Source: Candidatus Melainabacteria bacterium
Lineage (GTDB): Bacteria; Cyanobacteriota; Vampirovibrionia; Obscuribacterales; Obscuribacteraceae
NCBI GenBank assembly: GCA_027451745.1
Contig: DAIDIP010000010.1
Span: 46,906-110,905 of the forward strand
Reading direction: 5' to 3'
DNA length: 64,000 nucleotides
The first letter of the stretch is position 1. Each line of letters opens with the position of its first letter. The position numbers and the translations under genes were made by a program. Under the pieces are notes generated by a model. The model was not told where the DNA came from and did not search any database. It saw only the letters and a program-made list of their open reading frames with translations. Positions 53,887-62,507 of this stretch are shown one piece after another.

Positions 53887-54768
53887 ATGAAACTGAGCAG
53901 ACGTAAGCTGGCTCTTCTAGCGGCGATGTTCGTCCTTGGACTCTACTGTCTGAAAAACAGTGGTAGCTCCGAGGACAGAACAGCGCTAGCAGTCCGAAGC
54001 GGAAAAATAACTCGCCGACTTTATCTCATGGGAGGAGGCAACGTTCAGCAATGCATCGACGAATTTGCCAAGGAAGTCGGCAACGGCAAAATCGTCATTT
54101 TGCCCCACGCCTCTGAATTTCCACAACAGGCGGCCATGCAGACCGTAGACGCCTTCCGTAAGGCGGGGATTAAAAAACTCCAAATCCTCCTTCCTGATTC
54201 AGAAGATGACATTGCCGAGGACGCAGCTGGCATCTTCATGACCGGCGGCAAACAACGACTCTTGAGTGAGAGATTGCGCAAATTGCTACCCGGTCCAAGG
54301 AAAAATGGCGAGAATACGCTTCTTAGCCAATTACAACGACACTACCAGGAGGGCAAGTTGGTCGGTGGTACCAGCGCTGGTGCCGCAGCTGTAACCAAGA
54401 CAATGATTGCCGGTTGGCAAAAGCGGCATGTTCCCCTGCTTCTCGAGGGACTGGCGCTTGTAGACGATTTGGTTGTGGATATGCACTTCGACACATATCC
54501 CGACCGAGCCCAGAGGTTGACATTCTGCGTGAATAAGCTCAAAGTTCGTGGCTTTGGGATTCCTGAAGGAAGCGGCGTCTACATGTGCGAGGTCGAGGAA
54601 GGAGGAGTTGTCAAACGACAGCTGAAAGTGACCGGCAATTCAGCGGTGACTTTCGTTACTTTCAAAAGTGCCCCGAACATGGAAGTTCGCTCGAAAGAAA
54701 CGCTGAAAGATCCAGGCAGTACCTTCTACCTGGACGAGCTCAGCATCAACGTTGATGCCCAGCGATAG
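53887..54768 (+). CDS. S51-family (cyanophycinase/dipeptidase E-like) peptidase, island H
   Basis: 293 residues from the ATG at 53887, with AAGGAGG six bases upstream. A short membrane/signal segment (LALLAAMFVLGLYCL) is followed by the S51 fold: LYLMGGGNVQQ, IVILPHASEFPQQ, IFMTGGKQRLL, and the nucleophile in GGTSAGAA (Ser163), then VVDMHFDTYPDRAQRL, the usual later His/Asp region. Hydrolyses beta-aspartyl or aspartyl peptides, possibly cyanophycin. Probably exported or anchored. Confidence 0.82.
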   Translation: MKLSRRKLALLAAMFVLGLYCLKNSGSSEDRTALAVRSGKITRRLYLMGGGNVQQCIDEFAKEVGNGKIVILPHASEFPQQAAMQTVDAFRKAGIKKLQILLPDSEDDIAEDAAGIFMTGGKQRLLSERLRKLLPGPRKNGENTLLSQLQRHYQEGKLVGGTSAGAAAVTKTMIAGWQKRHVPLLLEGLALVDDLVVDMHFDTYPDRAQRLTFCVNKLKVRGFGIPEGSGVYMCEVEEGGVVKRQLKVTGNSAVTFVTFKSAPNMEVRSKETLKDPGSTFYLDELSINVDAQR

Positions 54769-54807
54769 GAAGTCTCGACGTCGAGACTTCCTATCGTGTC
54801 TTTTTAT
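54763..54807 (+). terminator. 34-bp perfect palindrome terminator that contains the stop codon
   Basis: CGATAGGAAGTCTCGA (54763-54778) and its complement (54781-54796), two-base centre, then CTTTTT. The TAG stop (54766-54768) lies inside the left arm. Confidence 0.9.
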
Positions 54808-54936
54808 AAACGCTGCCTCGCCTCATCCTTCAGCTCGTACGCGTGTACAGACGCTACGTTCCGACCGCCGAAATGGTCGCCCTGCACTACGCTAAAATTT
54901 GTTCTATCTAGCATAAACGCTGCCTCAGCTCGTACT
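54806..54936. repeat. Direct repeat in AT-rich spacer
   Basis: ATAAACGCTGCCTC at 54806-54819 and 54913-54926, each followed a little later by AGCTCGTAC. Looks like a duplication at the right edge of island H. Confidence 0.65.
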
Positions 54937-54990
54937 TCTTTACTTTTTTATTTTGCTTTTTGAATTTATGCAACTTGTACTGAATGTACT

Positions 54991-56202
54991 TTATTTATGC
55001 AATTGATGATAAAAATAATCACAACTAGCCCAGGTCCAACCATAGCCTGGTAATCTTCCATAAATGCCAGGATCAGCATTACCGTTAGATTCAACTACAT
55101 TGTATGTGTCCCACATTTTTCCTGTCTGAGTTAAAGTTTGGGCACACATATTAAGCCACTTCGTGCGTATTCTATTTGCTTCTTCTTTAAAGCCGTAATA
55201 TTCAAGCCCATCTACAACCAATATTTGTAATGGTGCCCAACCATTGGGCCATGCAAATTGACAATCCTTTTGCTCTTTAAGAGTGGTAACTAAGCCTCCC
55301 CTGTGTTCAAATTGAGGCAACCAGTTTTCGACCATGGCGTTAGCCTGCTCGCGAGTAGCTAAGCCTGCCCACATTGTGTGGAACATTGCCAAAGACGGCT
55401 CTGGATTGCGTCGCAATTTTTGATAGTCATAATCAGCAAAAAATTTTTGACGTGAATTCCACATCAATTTATTCATTGAATACAAGCGATTTTTAGCAGC
55501 CACTTCCCACTTTATCGCTCTATCAGTTTGATCTATCAAACGAAATGCTGTTGCCATATCTGTTTCGCGCTTATAAAGAATACTATTGAGACAAACAGGA
55601 AGATGAAAACGCCAGCGATTGTGATTGCAGCGTGTCGTTTGATTCCAACCAGATTCAACCACAATTAAACAATCATCCAGATGCACATCAAAATAACGAG
55701 AAAGTCCATCGTGCATAAGACGAATATGATTGCCACTTATACCAAGCCATACCTCAGTATGTTCCATTTCAGCCAAATTCATCATTTCTAATAGAAAATC
55801 ATTAGCTGTTTTATCATTGTTTTGGACAAGAATTTGATAAGCGAGCCAAACCATTCTGGTAAACAATGGTGGTTGACTGCAGGACATATAGCTATAGCGA
55901 CTAGAATTAGGGATCATGCCAAAGCGTTTAAGCATATAGGCCATGTTTTTTGTCATACCAATAACAAGATCTCTATATTGAGGATAATGTTGCAGTCCTA
56001 AAGAAACAAAATAGCTATCCCAGTAATACATTTCATTGAAAGTAAAGCCGTCCGCATTGTCGCAAGTCGGAACAACGTATGGGTAAGGAAGTCCCATCAA
56101 CATTTTTACATCGTTTGGGTTGTGGCGAATAAGAGTGGGCCAAGAAGCTTTTATATATTCGAACATTGCTGTCCAATTTTGTTTTTCTACGGTGACAATC
56201 AT
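54991..56202 (-). CDS. Trehalase-like protein (GH37), backbone copy, altered catalytic residues
   Basis: 403 residues, no signal peptide. GH37 layout with GFTFNEMYYWDSYF and FAWPNGWAPLQ as the two family signatures. The catalytic acid motif ESGWD reads ESGWN (codon 55642-55644), and the region equivalent to E-K-Y-D, which carries the catalytic base in E. coli TreA, reads MWDTYNV (Asp). Both losses are judged from remembered TreA numbering. AT-rich codons. Divergent from a GC-rich homologue 400 bases away. Confidence 0.82.
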   Translation of the reverse strand: MIVTVEKQNWTAMFEYIKASWPTLIRHNPNDVKMLMGLPYPYVVPTCDNADGFTFNEMYYWDSYFVSLGLQHYPQYRDLVIGMTKNMAYMLKRFGMIPNSSRYSYMSCSQPPLFTRMVWLAYQILVQNNDKTANDFLLEMMNLAEMEHTEVWLGISGNHIRLMHDGLSRYFDVHLDDCLIVVESGWNQTTRCNHNRWRFHLPVCLNSILYKRETDMATAFRLIDQTDRAIKWEVAAKNRLYSMNKLMWNSRQKFFADYDYQKLRRNPEPSLAMFHTMWAGLATREQANAMVENWLPQFEHRGGLVTTLKEQKDCQFAWPNGWAPLQILVVDGLEYYGFKEEANRIRTKWLNMCAQTLTQTGKMWDTYNVVESNGNADPGIYGRLPGYGWTWASCDYFYHQLHK

Positions 56203-56606
56203 GAATTTTCCTGGGAAGAATGCAATACAAACAATGTTAATGGAAGGACCATATTACCTGATTAGCGCAGCTGCGCTACCGGTGAACATACAAGTTTTTT
56301 GGTGATTTGCGTGTAAAAAATTTCTGCGCAAATAAGGGGTTTTATTCTCTTGCCTCATGACAATACTTTAGAGGTGAAGGGACCGCCTTACAGCGATTCT
56401 GCTATCTTTCAAGTGTCACCTCTTGACTGTCTTAAAGTTGTTTGATTGAAGAAATCCAAAATGTCAGGCTTGGTTATTCCTCAATTTTTCACCCAGGAGA
56501 AAGACAAGACAGCAAACAGATGCAGCGCCAACAACAATAGGTAAGGATTAAGTCTTCAGCGTCAGTACTACTAGTACGTCCACCTCACCGCTTAGGGGTT
56601 TTTTTC
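56203..56606. other. Spacer between the two divergent trehalase genes
   Basis: Holds the palindrome at 56263-56278, an inverted repeat AGAGGTGA/TCACCTCT (56370-56377, 56416-56423), and from about 56500 the GC-richer leader of the second gene. No gene seen. Confidence 0.5.
56263..56278. repeat. Dispersed repeat, perfect palindrome TAGCGCAGCTGCGCTA
   Basis: Sixteen-base perfect palindrome, the cleanest copy of the family, left of island I. Confidence 0.75.
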
Positions 56607-57866
56607 ATGAGCAGCTCGCGTCATTCGTTCGGCTCCTCCTCAGATGCCGACCAAACTCCGACCCAAATTGATTGGGGTCCGATGTTTCACTACATCGCAG
56701 GCAAATGGCCCACTGTTGTCCGCAACACCCCAACCGACAACCGAACGCTCATCGGCTTGCCTCATTCTTATGTCGTGCCCACGACTGATGAGGTGAATGG
56801 TTTCACTTTCGATGAGATGTTTTACTGGGACAGTTACTTCATGTCGCTGGGGCTTCTGCATCATCCAGAGCTTCGTCATCTCATCGTTGACATGACAAAG
56901 AACATGGCGTTCCTGCTGCAGAAGTTCGGGATGATCCCCAACGGCAGCCGCTTCTACTTCACGTCGAGAAGTCAACCTCCATTTTTCACGCAGATGATCA
57001 AGCTCGCTCATGAGATTCTGGTGACAGATGGGGACACCCAGGCTCCCGATTTTCTGCATCAGATGACCGAGCTGGCGGAGCTGGAGCAAAACGAGGTTTG
57101 GCTCGGCACAAGCAATGGACACCTTCGGCAGGTCTTTGCCGGTTTGTCGCGATACTTCGACATCAATGTTGCCGACGCGTTGGTCGTTGCTGAGTCCGGC
57201 TGGGATCAATGCCCACGCTGCGATTTCCATCGCTGGCGTTTCCACTTGCCGGTATGTCTGAACAGCATTCTTTACAGGAGAGAACTCGACATCGCCGAGT
57301 TCTGGGAAGTCCTGGGAGAATCGGGTCGCGCTCACGGTTGGCTGGACGCTGCCAAAACGCGCAAGGAGACCATGAATCGTCTCATGTGGAACCAGGCAAG
57401 GGGTTTCTTCGCCGACTACGACTACCAGCGTCAGCGACGCAATCCGTACCCTTCACTGGCCATGTTCTACCCCATGTGGGCAGGGCTGGCTACGCAGAAG
57501 CAGGCACAAGCAATGGTCGAGCGCTGGTTGCCGCAGTTCGAACAATTCGGCGGACTGGTCACCACACTCAAACCCAAGGAAGATGCTCAATGGGCTTGGC
57601 CAAACGGCTGGGCTCCTTTGCAAATACTGGTTACCGATGCACTCGATGCGTATGGTTTCCAAACACAGGCTGACCGCATCCGCATCAAGTGGCTTAACAC
57701 TTGTGCCACCACGCTTGCCCAAACGGGCAAGATGTGGGAGAAGCTCAATGTTGTTGACGGCAATCACCATGCCGATGGCGGTCTTTATGGACAATTGTCT
57801 GGCTTCGGCTGGACATGGGCATCTTGCGACCACTTCCGTCATAAACTGAGCCGGGATGCCGCATAA
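56607..57866 (+). CDS. Trehalase (GH37), GC-rich island copy
   Basis: 419 residues, cytoplasmic. Signatures GFTFDEMFYWDSYF and WAWPNGWAPLQ; the catalytic acid is present in ESGWDQC (codon 57204-57206) and the base position in MWEKLNV (codon 57738-57740). Very similar along its whole length to the backbone protein (for example RWRFHLPVCLNSILY is identical in both) but with GC-rich codons throughout. Splits trehalose to two glucose. Followed by its own terminator. Confidence 0.88.
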   Translation: MSSSRHSFGSSSDADQTPTQIDWGPMFHYIAGKWPTVVRNTPTDNRTLIGLPHSYVVPTTDEVNGFTFDEMFYWDSYFMSLGLLHHPELRHLIVDMTKNMAFLLQKFGMIPNGSRFYFTSRSQPPFFTQMIKLAHEILVTDGDTQAPDFLHQMTELAELEQNEVWLGTSNGHLRQVFAGLSRYFDINVADALVVAESGWDQCPRCDFHRWRFHLPVCLNSILYRRELDIAEFWEVLGESGRAHGWLDAAKTRKETMNRLMWNQARGFFADYDYQRQRRNPYPSLAMFYPMWAGLATQKQAQAMVERWLPQFEQFGGLVTTLKPKEDAQWAWPNGWAPLQILVTDALDAYGFQTQADRIRIKWLNTCATTLAQTGKMWEKLNVVDGNHHADGGLYGQLSGFGWTWASCDHFRHKLSRDAA

Positions 57867-57877
57867 AAGCCTGGGGG

Positions 57878-57935
57878 AAACATGTCTACGCCAAGGAAGT
57901 ACAAACAACCTTGGCGCAGACATGTTTTATTTCTC
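57878..57935 (+). terminator. Intrinsic terminator of the island I trehalase
   Basis: 19-bp arms with one mismatch (57878-57896, 57909-57927) ending in TTTTATTTC. Confidence 0.85.
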
Positions 57936-57975
57936 ACCCCATTCACCACACGATTTTCTGCAGGAGATTCCTGCC

Positions 57976-58215
57976 ATGCATCTGATCTTCCGCTCTAAAA
58001 CAGAAGGCTTTCTAACGCCGATTTCGATGATCTGCATCCCCATTATCAACACCATGCTCCTGTTTCAGGGATACAAGTTTTTTCAATAGCTCCAGGCTTT
58101 GGAAGAGGCTGGTAAGGGGCTTGACCCTGGTCAGGCGAGCGCCATTCAGCCACTGCATCAGTCAAGCAGCGATGCAGTGGTGGTTGATGCAGTGGTTGAT
58201 GAAATGCCCGCTTGA
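57976..58215 (+). pseudogene. Small ORF interrupted by an in-frame TAG, island I
   Basis: AGGAG nine bases before the ATG. Codons 1-37 (MHLIFRSKTEGFLTPIS...GYKFFQ) end at TAG 58087-58089; the same frame continues for 41 codons of protein-like sequence (LQALEEAGKGLDPGQ...VVDEMPA) to TGA at 58213. One C-to-T change from CAG would give the stop. The first half holds a hydrophobic stretch (MICIPIINTMLLF). Either a nonsense mutation or readthrough. Confidence 0.55.
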
Positions 58216-58324
58216 AAGGCTCAACGACAACTTGGTTGGTCTAACGAATAGGACAGCCAGGTCTTTTTTACTTAAAAAGCATCATGAAATATAGAGCATC
58301 ATGAAACTAAATTAGATCACAAAC

Positions 58325-58681
58325 TCAGGTACGTTTGTAATCGTCTTCATAGCGAACGATGTCTTCTTCCGGGAAACCTTCGCCAACTTGAGTTTCTATA
58401 ATTTCTACAGGTTTATCACCAGGAGCTGCTAAGCGATGTTTCACACCAATACCTATATGGACATAGTCGCCATAATCATAGTCTTCTGTATCGTCGCCAA
58501 GGGTAACGCGGGCTGGTCCTTGCACCACAACCCAATGTTCTTCTCGCAAAGTATGGCTTTGCAAGCTAAGCCTTTGTCCTGGATTTACAACTAGTCGCTT
58601 GACTTTAGTGTGGGGTAAATCGACCAAGATCTCAAAATATCCCCATGGACGAATTTCTTTTTGCAGCGACTTTTCTTTCAT
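58325..58681 (-). CDS. Mannose-6-phosphate isomerase-type cupin
   Basis: 118 residues from the ATG at 58681. Type II PMI cupin pattern: RPWGYFEIL, VKRLVVNPGQRLSLQSH, REEHWVVVQGPARVTLGD, and HRLAAPGDKPVEIIETQVG. Metal ligands Gln, His, Glu are present. Single-domain version of the C-terminal half of GDP-mannose pyrophosphorylase/isomerase fusions; probably in sugar nucleotide supply. Confidence 0.88.
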   Translation of the reverse strand: MKEKSLQKEIRPWGYFEILVDLPHTKVKRLVVNPGQRLSLQSHTLREEHWVVVQGPARVTLGDDTEDYDYGDYVHIGIGVKHRLAAPGDKPVEIIETQVGEGFPEEDIVRYEDDYKRT

Positions 58682-58780
58682 AGCGTGATTGTATTCCGGA
58701 CCGGTTTCCAAAGCTCAATTAATATACCTGGCTGTTAATCATACCGGAACTATTGCTACGGTATTGAAAGTCTATTTTAC

Positions 58781-58806
58781 AACTGCGCAAGCTGCGCTAA
58801 CAGCTT
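58781..58806. repeat. Dispersed repeat CTGCGCAAGCTGCGCTAACAG
   Basis: Copy of the family between the cupin gene and island J. Confidence 0.55.
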
Positions 58807-58839
58807 TTCAATTACGCAGATGAAATATATGAAGCCAAA

Positions 58840-58888
58840 GATCTAAAAAAGAAAAGGGGTTTCGCTCTATTTAGGCGCTCACCCCCTT
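58840..58888 (-). terminator. Intrinsic terminator of island J
   Basis: AAGGGGGT/ACCCCTT at the base with a GCGC upper part; on the minus strand followed by TTTTCTTTTTT. Confidence 0.75.
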
Positions 58889-58922
58889 GCTCTTGTATTT
58901 GACATTTGCTCCGATTATAGGC

Positions 58923-59426
58923 TCATGAGTTGGAGCGCCAATTGAGCTCCTTCTCAAAGACCTCGATCGCGGCGAGAAAATCATTGTTGCAATGCCGGAA
59001 ATAGCTTTTTGCCCGTCCAACAATCTCTTCAAGATTGTTCCGTGAGAGCCCCAGAAGAGGCTTGGGAGCTCGTGCAGGGGTAAGCATTGGCGCGTTTTGG
59101 ACTGGAGACGGAAATGCCCACTCATGGACACGCACACCCGGTAGGTTGCGTCCCCAATCGTGTTCGGTCTTGATGCGCCTGATGAACGCCGACAGAAGCG
59201 GGCGCACAGAAATGCTTTTCGACACCACCCATTGACGGGTGCAAGTGTTGATTTGGGGTCATTCCGAGATGGAATCAGGAAAGTTCACCCAGACCTTGTT
59301 GGGCAATCCCGCCAACAAGAGTCGATCAAGCATGTATGCAATGATGATCTGTGCCATCCAAACCTGCCCAATTTCTTGACAGGCATGGATAAGGACTAAA
59401 CGTTTGTCCACCAAGTCTTTGCTCAT
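58923..59426 (-). pseudogene. ORF interrupted by a single in-frame TGA, island J
   Basis: GGAG eight bases before the ATG at 59426. 55 codons (MSKDLVDKRLVLIHACQEIG...VNFPDSISE) end at TGA 59261-59259. The same frame runs on for 112 more codons (INTCTRQWVVSKS, RRIKTEHDWGRNLPGV, ending ELNWRSNS) to a stop at 58923. A change CGA to TGA would explain it. Alternatively two proteins: the second could start at GTG 59228 (101 residues). No family recognised. Confidence 0.55.
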
Positions 59427-59706
59427 CGCTGAGCTCCTGTAACGGGTCTAGATTCTCCCTAAATAACGAATATAGCTAATTGATCGAACTTGCCATCAAA
59501 GAACTGATGCAAAACATGACAAGTTAAAATGCCATTTATACAGCTAGAAAATCAAGAACCTCCGTTACACAATAAATGCCATACCTGGGCATTTTTTGGA
59601 AAGCTTTGTCTGCCAACCAAGCAGGGAACAAACCTATATTGAAAAGCAGATATCTGAAATAATAAATGAGAAATAGAAGACATTAAATTGAAGGTTATTG
59701 ATTGGC

Positions 59707-59720
59707 GGAGCTAGCGCAAA
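59707..59720. repeat. Dispersed repeat GGAGCTAGCGCAAA
   Basis: Copy of the family between islands J and K. Confidence 0.5.
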
Positions 59721-59803
59721 TCTCCATAAAGCGCCATCTTAACAATTAAACCAGTTAACGAAGTTGCTTAACACTGGATTAATTAATTAGAAACTATTCA
59801 TAA

Positions 59804-59915
59804 AATGGGTTCGCGGATGTTCAGCTTGCCTCGATTTCGTAGTCAAGATGAACTCGCTTGAGCCTTTGCAGGCTCCCAGTCTGCCCATATACCTGGAGGT
59901 GCGGGCGTTTTAAGG
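59804..59915 (+). other. GC-rich patch with short ORF and hairpin
   Basis: ATG at 59804 opens an 18-codon frame (MGSRMFSLPRFRSQDELA) whose TGA touches the hairpin GAGCCT-ttgc-AGGCTC. Could be a leader peptide or a remnant of another island. Confidence 0.3.
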
Positions 59916-60219
59916 TTTACTGACAAGCTAATTGTCCTATTGCTTTGAATTGTTCTAAACAATTAGGGTTAGGATGTATTTTAAGTAATGTTTCTTATTC
60001 TGGAGTTGCCTTAATTTAAGTCTGTCATATAGTTTGCCGGTTTTAAGCGCTATCTAAAAGGCTGATTTGCCTGAAGAGATTGTGCACGCCCTATGGAGGG
60101 GTTGGCCAATGATTGGCTAGGTCGAGATGTTGGATACATCTTGGCAGTGCCTTATGGACAAGACACTGGGGTCCGCTGTACGAAAAGAGCAGACTCCCAA
60201 GACTTCAAGAAGAGGGCCC

Positions 60220-60996
60220 ATGACGCCATCTTTCCGCGCCGCGACCTTCGACATCGACGGGACCATTCTGGATAGGAATCCGAACTTCCGGTTTCCGCCA
60301 GACGGTCACCTCATCCTCGATGGGCAGATGGTCAAGATCAACCCTACCTTCGTCCCAACTGATGATACCCTCGTGAACCTTCGCGAGGCGGTCGGCAGCA
60401 TCAACCCTGCCACTGGGTTTCCTGTGGGACGCGACCATGATTATCAGTGCAGGGTCATGCACGAGATCAGCTTCGCTGAGCATTTGCGACTCCAATTCGA
60501 AGACGTTCTCGACCATATCTCGGTCGACCAGTGCATTGAACTGGCGGCACTCACCATGGTTCCAAAACCGGGTGCACGCACGCTTATGCGGAAACTCACT
60601 CGTCACAATGTTGTGCCGGTCTTCGCCACCAACGGCGCAGACTTGATTGCACACAGCGTCCTTTGCCGCTTCTTCGGCGACATCCTGGGTACACCTAGCC
60701 TAGTCGCCAACAAGATCGTCGACGGCAAGTTCCGTGAGCTCCATGGGGAGAACGGACTGGATAAAGACATCGTGGTCCGCAACCTGGGAAATGTCGTCTT
60801 GTTCGCTGGCGACAGCGGGCGGGGTGATGGCCCTGGAGCCAAAGCCACTGCAGAGCTCGGCGGACACGTTCTTGCCGTCGGACATCAGGGTCCCGGGAGT
60901 CTTTACCACTACTGCCAGAAGAATCTTCCCGTGGGGACTTGGAGCGCCCTCACGTCGTACCGCCGGGGCGGCCGCCGACGCTACAAGGCTGCCTGA
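60220..60996 (+). CDS. HAD-superfamily phosphatase, island K
   Basis: 258 residues from the ATG at 60220 (GAGGG just upstream); the frame is open further but the domain starts here. All four HAD motifs: FDIDGT (Asp11, Asp13), VPVFATNG, Lys in VANKIVDGK, and FAGDSGRGD. Probably a phosphomonoesterase; the cap region gives no hint of substrate. GC-rich codons. Confidence 0.83.
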   Translation: MTPSFRAATFDIDGTILDRNPNFRFPPDGHLILDGQMVKINPTFVPTDDTLVNLREAVGSINPATGFPVGRDHDYQCRVMHEISFAEHLRLQFEDVLDHISVDQCIELAALTMVPKPGARTLMRKLTRHNVVPVFATNGADLIAHSVLCRFFGDILGTPSLVANKIVDGKFRELHGENGLDKDIVVRNLGNVVLFAGDSGRGDGPGAKATAELGGHVLAVGHQGPGSLYHYCQKNLPVGTWSALTSYRRGGRRRYKAA

Positions 60997-61012
60997 GAAA
61001 ACGCCCACACAC

Positions 61013-61051
61013 AAGCCCAGGCGCGAGACGTCCGCGCCTGGGCTTCTTTCG
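61013..61051 (+). terminator. Intrinsic terminator of the HAD gene
   Basis: Perfect 13-bp stem AAGCCCAGGCGCG/CGCGCCTGGGCTT, seven-base loop, then CTTTC. Confidence 0.85.
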
Positions 61052-61093
61052 AACGCACACATAGTTTTCCAGTTCAGATCAACGGAGCATCTC

Positions 61094-62482
61094 ATGCCGA
61101 CGAACCTTGTTGTCCGGTCAGACATTTCCGCACCCGAGGACATTTGGGACGCGCGAGGCATCCTGCCACCCAGTCCCTATCTCCCGGAGATCGAGGATCC
61201 AACGCGCTTTCGCCACTGCTGGTACCTCATCGGGCCAGATTGCTTCAGGCTCGAGAAGAACCAGGAGATGGGCCCGCTGCTTCCAGGCATGGTGCGCATT
61301 CGCATGCTCTACAACGGACATTGTGAGTCAGATCGCAATGTCGCGCGAGGAGGCAAACACCCTGGACAGAAGAAGATGCTAAAAAACATTCTCCTCGGTC
61401 ACGAGCCGGTTGGGGAGGTGGTCGCTGTCGGTCCCGGTGTCGAGATCGAGCTCGGCACCATCGTCGCCATCGAGCCCGGGCTTTCCTGCGGCGAGTGCAA
61501 GCGCTGCAAGATGGGGAATTATCACACCTGTCGCAAGGTCCGTTACCTGGCGACCCCTGATGAAAAACTCCCCAACCTCCGTCCAGACGTGAAGGAGGAA
61601 GAGAACTTCTGGACGGAAGGCTCGTATGCCACGACCATGGACTGGCCAGCAGCCCAGTGTCACGTGATTGAGAATGGGAGCAATCCCATGCTCGCGGCCC
61701 TGGCTGAGAGTGTGGCGGCCTGCCGTCAGGCACGCTACAACATGTATCAACAGACACCACAGTTCCACTCGGAAGAGGACTCGGTGCTCATCATCGGAGC
61801 GGGGCAAGTCGCCATCGGCATCATGCTCCAGCTCCTCAGGAAATGGCCAAACTTGCGCATAATCCTCATGGCGCGCAAGGAGTCGGATCGGAAGTTCACC
61901 GAGGAGCTTGGTGGTGGGCGCGTCAGCACCGCCGCTCTGCCGAACAGCGAGTGGATGGACACAAAGGGCATGAGGGCGGCCATTGAGAAGTCAGTCCGCG
62001 AACACGGCAAGGGCGGTCTGCCAACCGGCTTGGCTCAAAGGTACGATGAGCTCTTCGCTGCAGAAGCTGCCAACAGCGAGTTGCTCAAGAATCTGCAAGC
62101 CTCCTTCGAGTCAACTGCCAAGTCCCATCCCAGCATTGCCGCGGTCTTCGAGACGACGGGGCAAAGCCACGTCATGCGAGCCGTCACTCAAGCCCGCGTT
62201 GTTCGGTCCCGCGGCAGTTACGGCTGGGTGTCTTGCCTCTATGAGGTCAGCTACAATGAAGCCGATCTGCGACGGGATGACGCTAACACGTTCCGTCTCC
62301 GTCGCAGCGCAAACCAATTCCCGAAAGCCCTTCGGGACATCCATGGACACGAACCCTACTATCGAAAGATTGTGGGTCGAGTCGTGAGGTTCGCGGACAT
62401 CCCCTATCTCTACAACCAGGAGTCCAGCCACGAGATCGGCCATCGCATCGGCGATGGTCCCAAGGTCATCATTAAGTACTGA
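61094..62482 (+). CDS. Zinc-dependent medium-chain dehydrogenase, island K
   Basis: 462 residues from the ATG at 61094 (GGAG seven bases upstream). MDR fold: catalytic zinc region with C-E-S-D and GHEPVGEVVAVGPG, the four-Cys structural zinc loop CGECKRCKMGNYHTC complete, and the NAD site VLIIGAGQVAIGIML. It is about 110 residues longer than usual; the extra is an N-terminal 40 and an insertion of about 70 after the NAD site (RVSTAALPNSEWMDTKGMRA...). Substrate unknown. Next to a backbone MDR enzyme. Confidence 0.83.
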   Translation: MPTNLVVRSDISAPEDIWDARGILPPSPYLPEIEDPTRFRHCWYLIGPDCFRLEKNQEMGPLLPGMVRIRMLYNGHCESDRNVARGGKHPGQKKMLKNILLGHEPVGEVVAVGPGVEIELGTIVAIEPGLSCGECKRCKMGNYHTCRKVRYLATPDEKLPNLRPDVKEEENFWTEGSYATTMDWPAAQCHVIENGSNPMLAALAESVAACRQARYNMYQQTPQFHSEEDSVLIIGAGQVAIGIMLQLLRKWPNLRIILMARKESDRKFTEELGGGRVSTAALPNSEWMDTKGMRAAIEKSVREHGKGGLPTGLAQRYDELFAAEAANSELLKNLQASFESTAKSHPSIAAVFETTGQSHVMRAVTQARVVRSRGSYGWVSCLYEVSYNEADLRRDDANTFRLRRSANQFPKALRDIHGHEPYYRKIVGRVVRFADIPYLYNQESSHEIGHRIGDGPKVIIKY

Positions 62483-62507
62483 CGGGAGGTACCTCGTCAG
62501 CTCACCG

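Larger units (their letters stand above)
59427..60219. other. Intergenic between islands J and K
   Basis: Mostly AT-rich backbone with a GGAGCTAGCGC repeat (59707), a GC-rich patch (59804-59915), and from about 60070 the leader of island K with GCCAA-tga-TTGGC. A short frame at 60093-60275 overlaps the HAD gene and has no good start signal. Confidence 0.5.

Noticed and set aside
57976..59426. Stop-codon reassignment in the GC-rich genes
   Set aside because: The two in-frame stops are of different types (TAG, TGA), and TAG, TGA and TAA all end other island genes, so a changed code is not supported.
59804..59860. 18-codon leader peptide for a regulated attenuator
   Set aside because: No gene follows within 350 bases and the hairpin has no competing structure that I could find, so it is listed only as a GC-rich patch.
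60093..60275. Plus-strand 60-codon frame (MEGLANDWLGRDV...) before the HAD gene
   Set aside because: Overlaps the HAD gene in another frame, has no ribosome site, and ends in Arg/His-rich sequence typical of a shadow frame.
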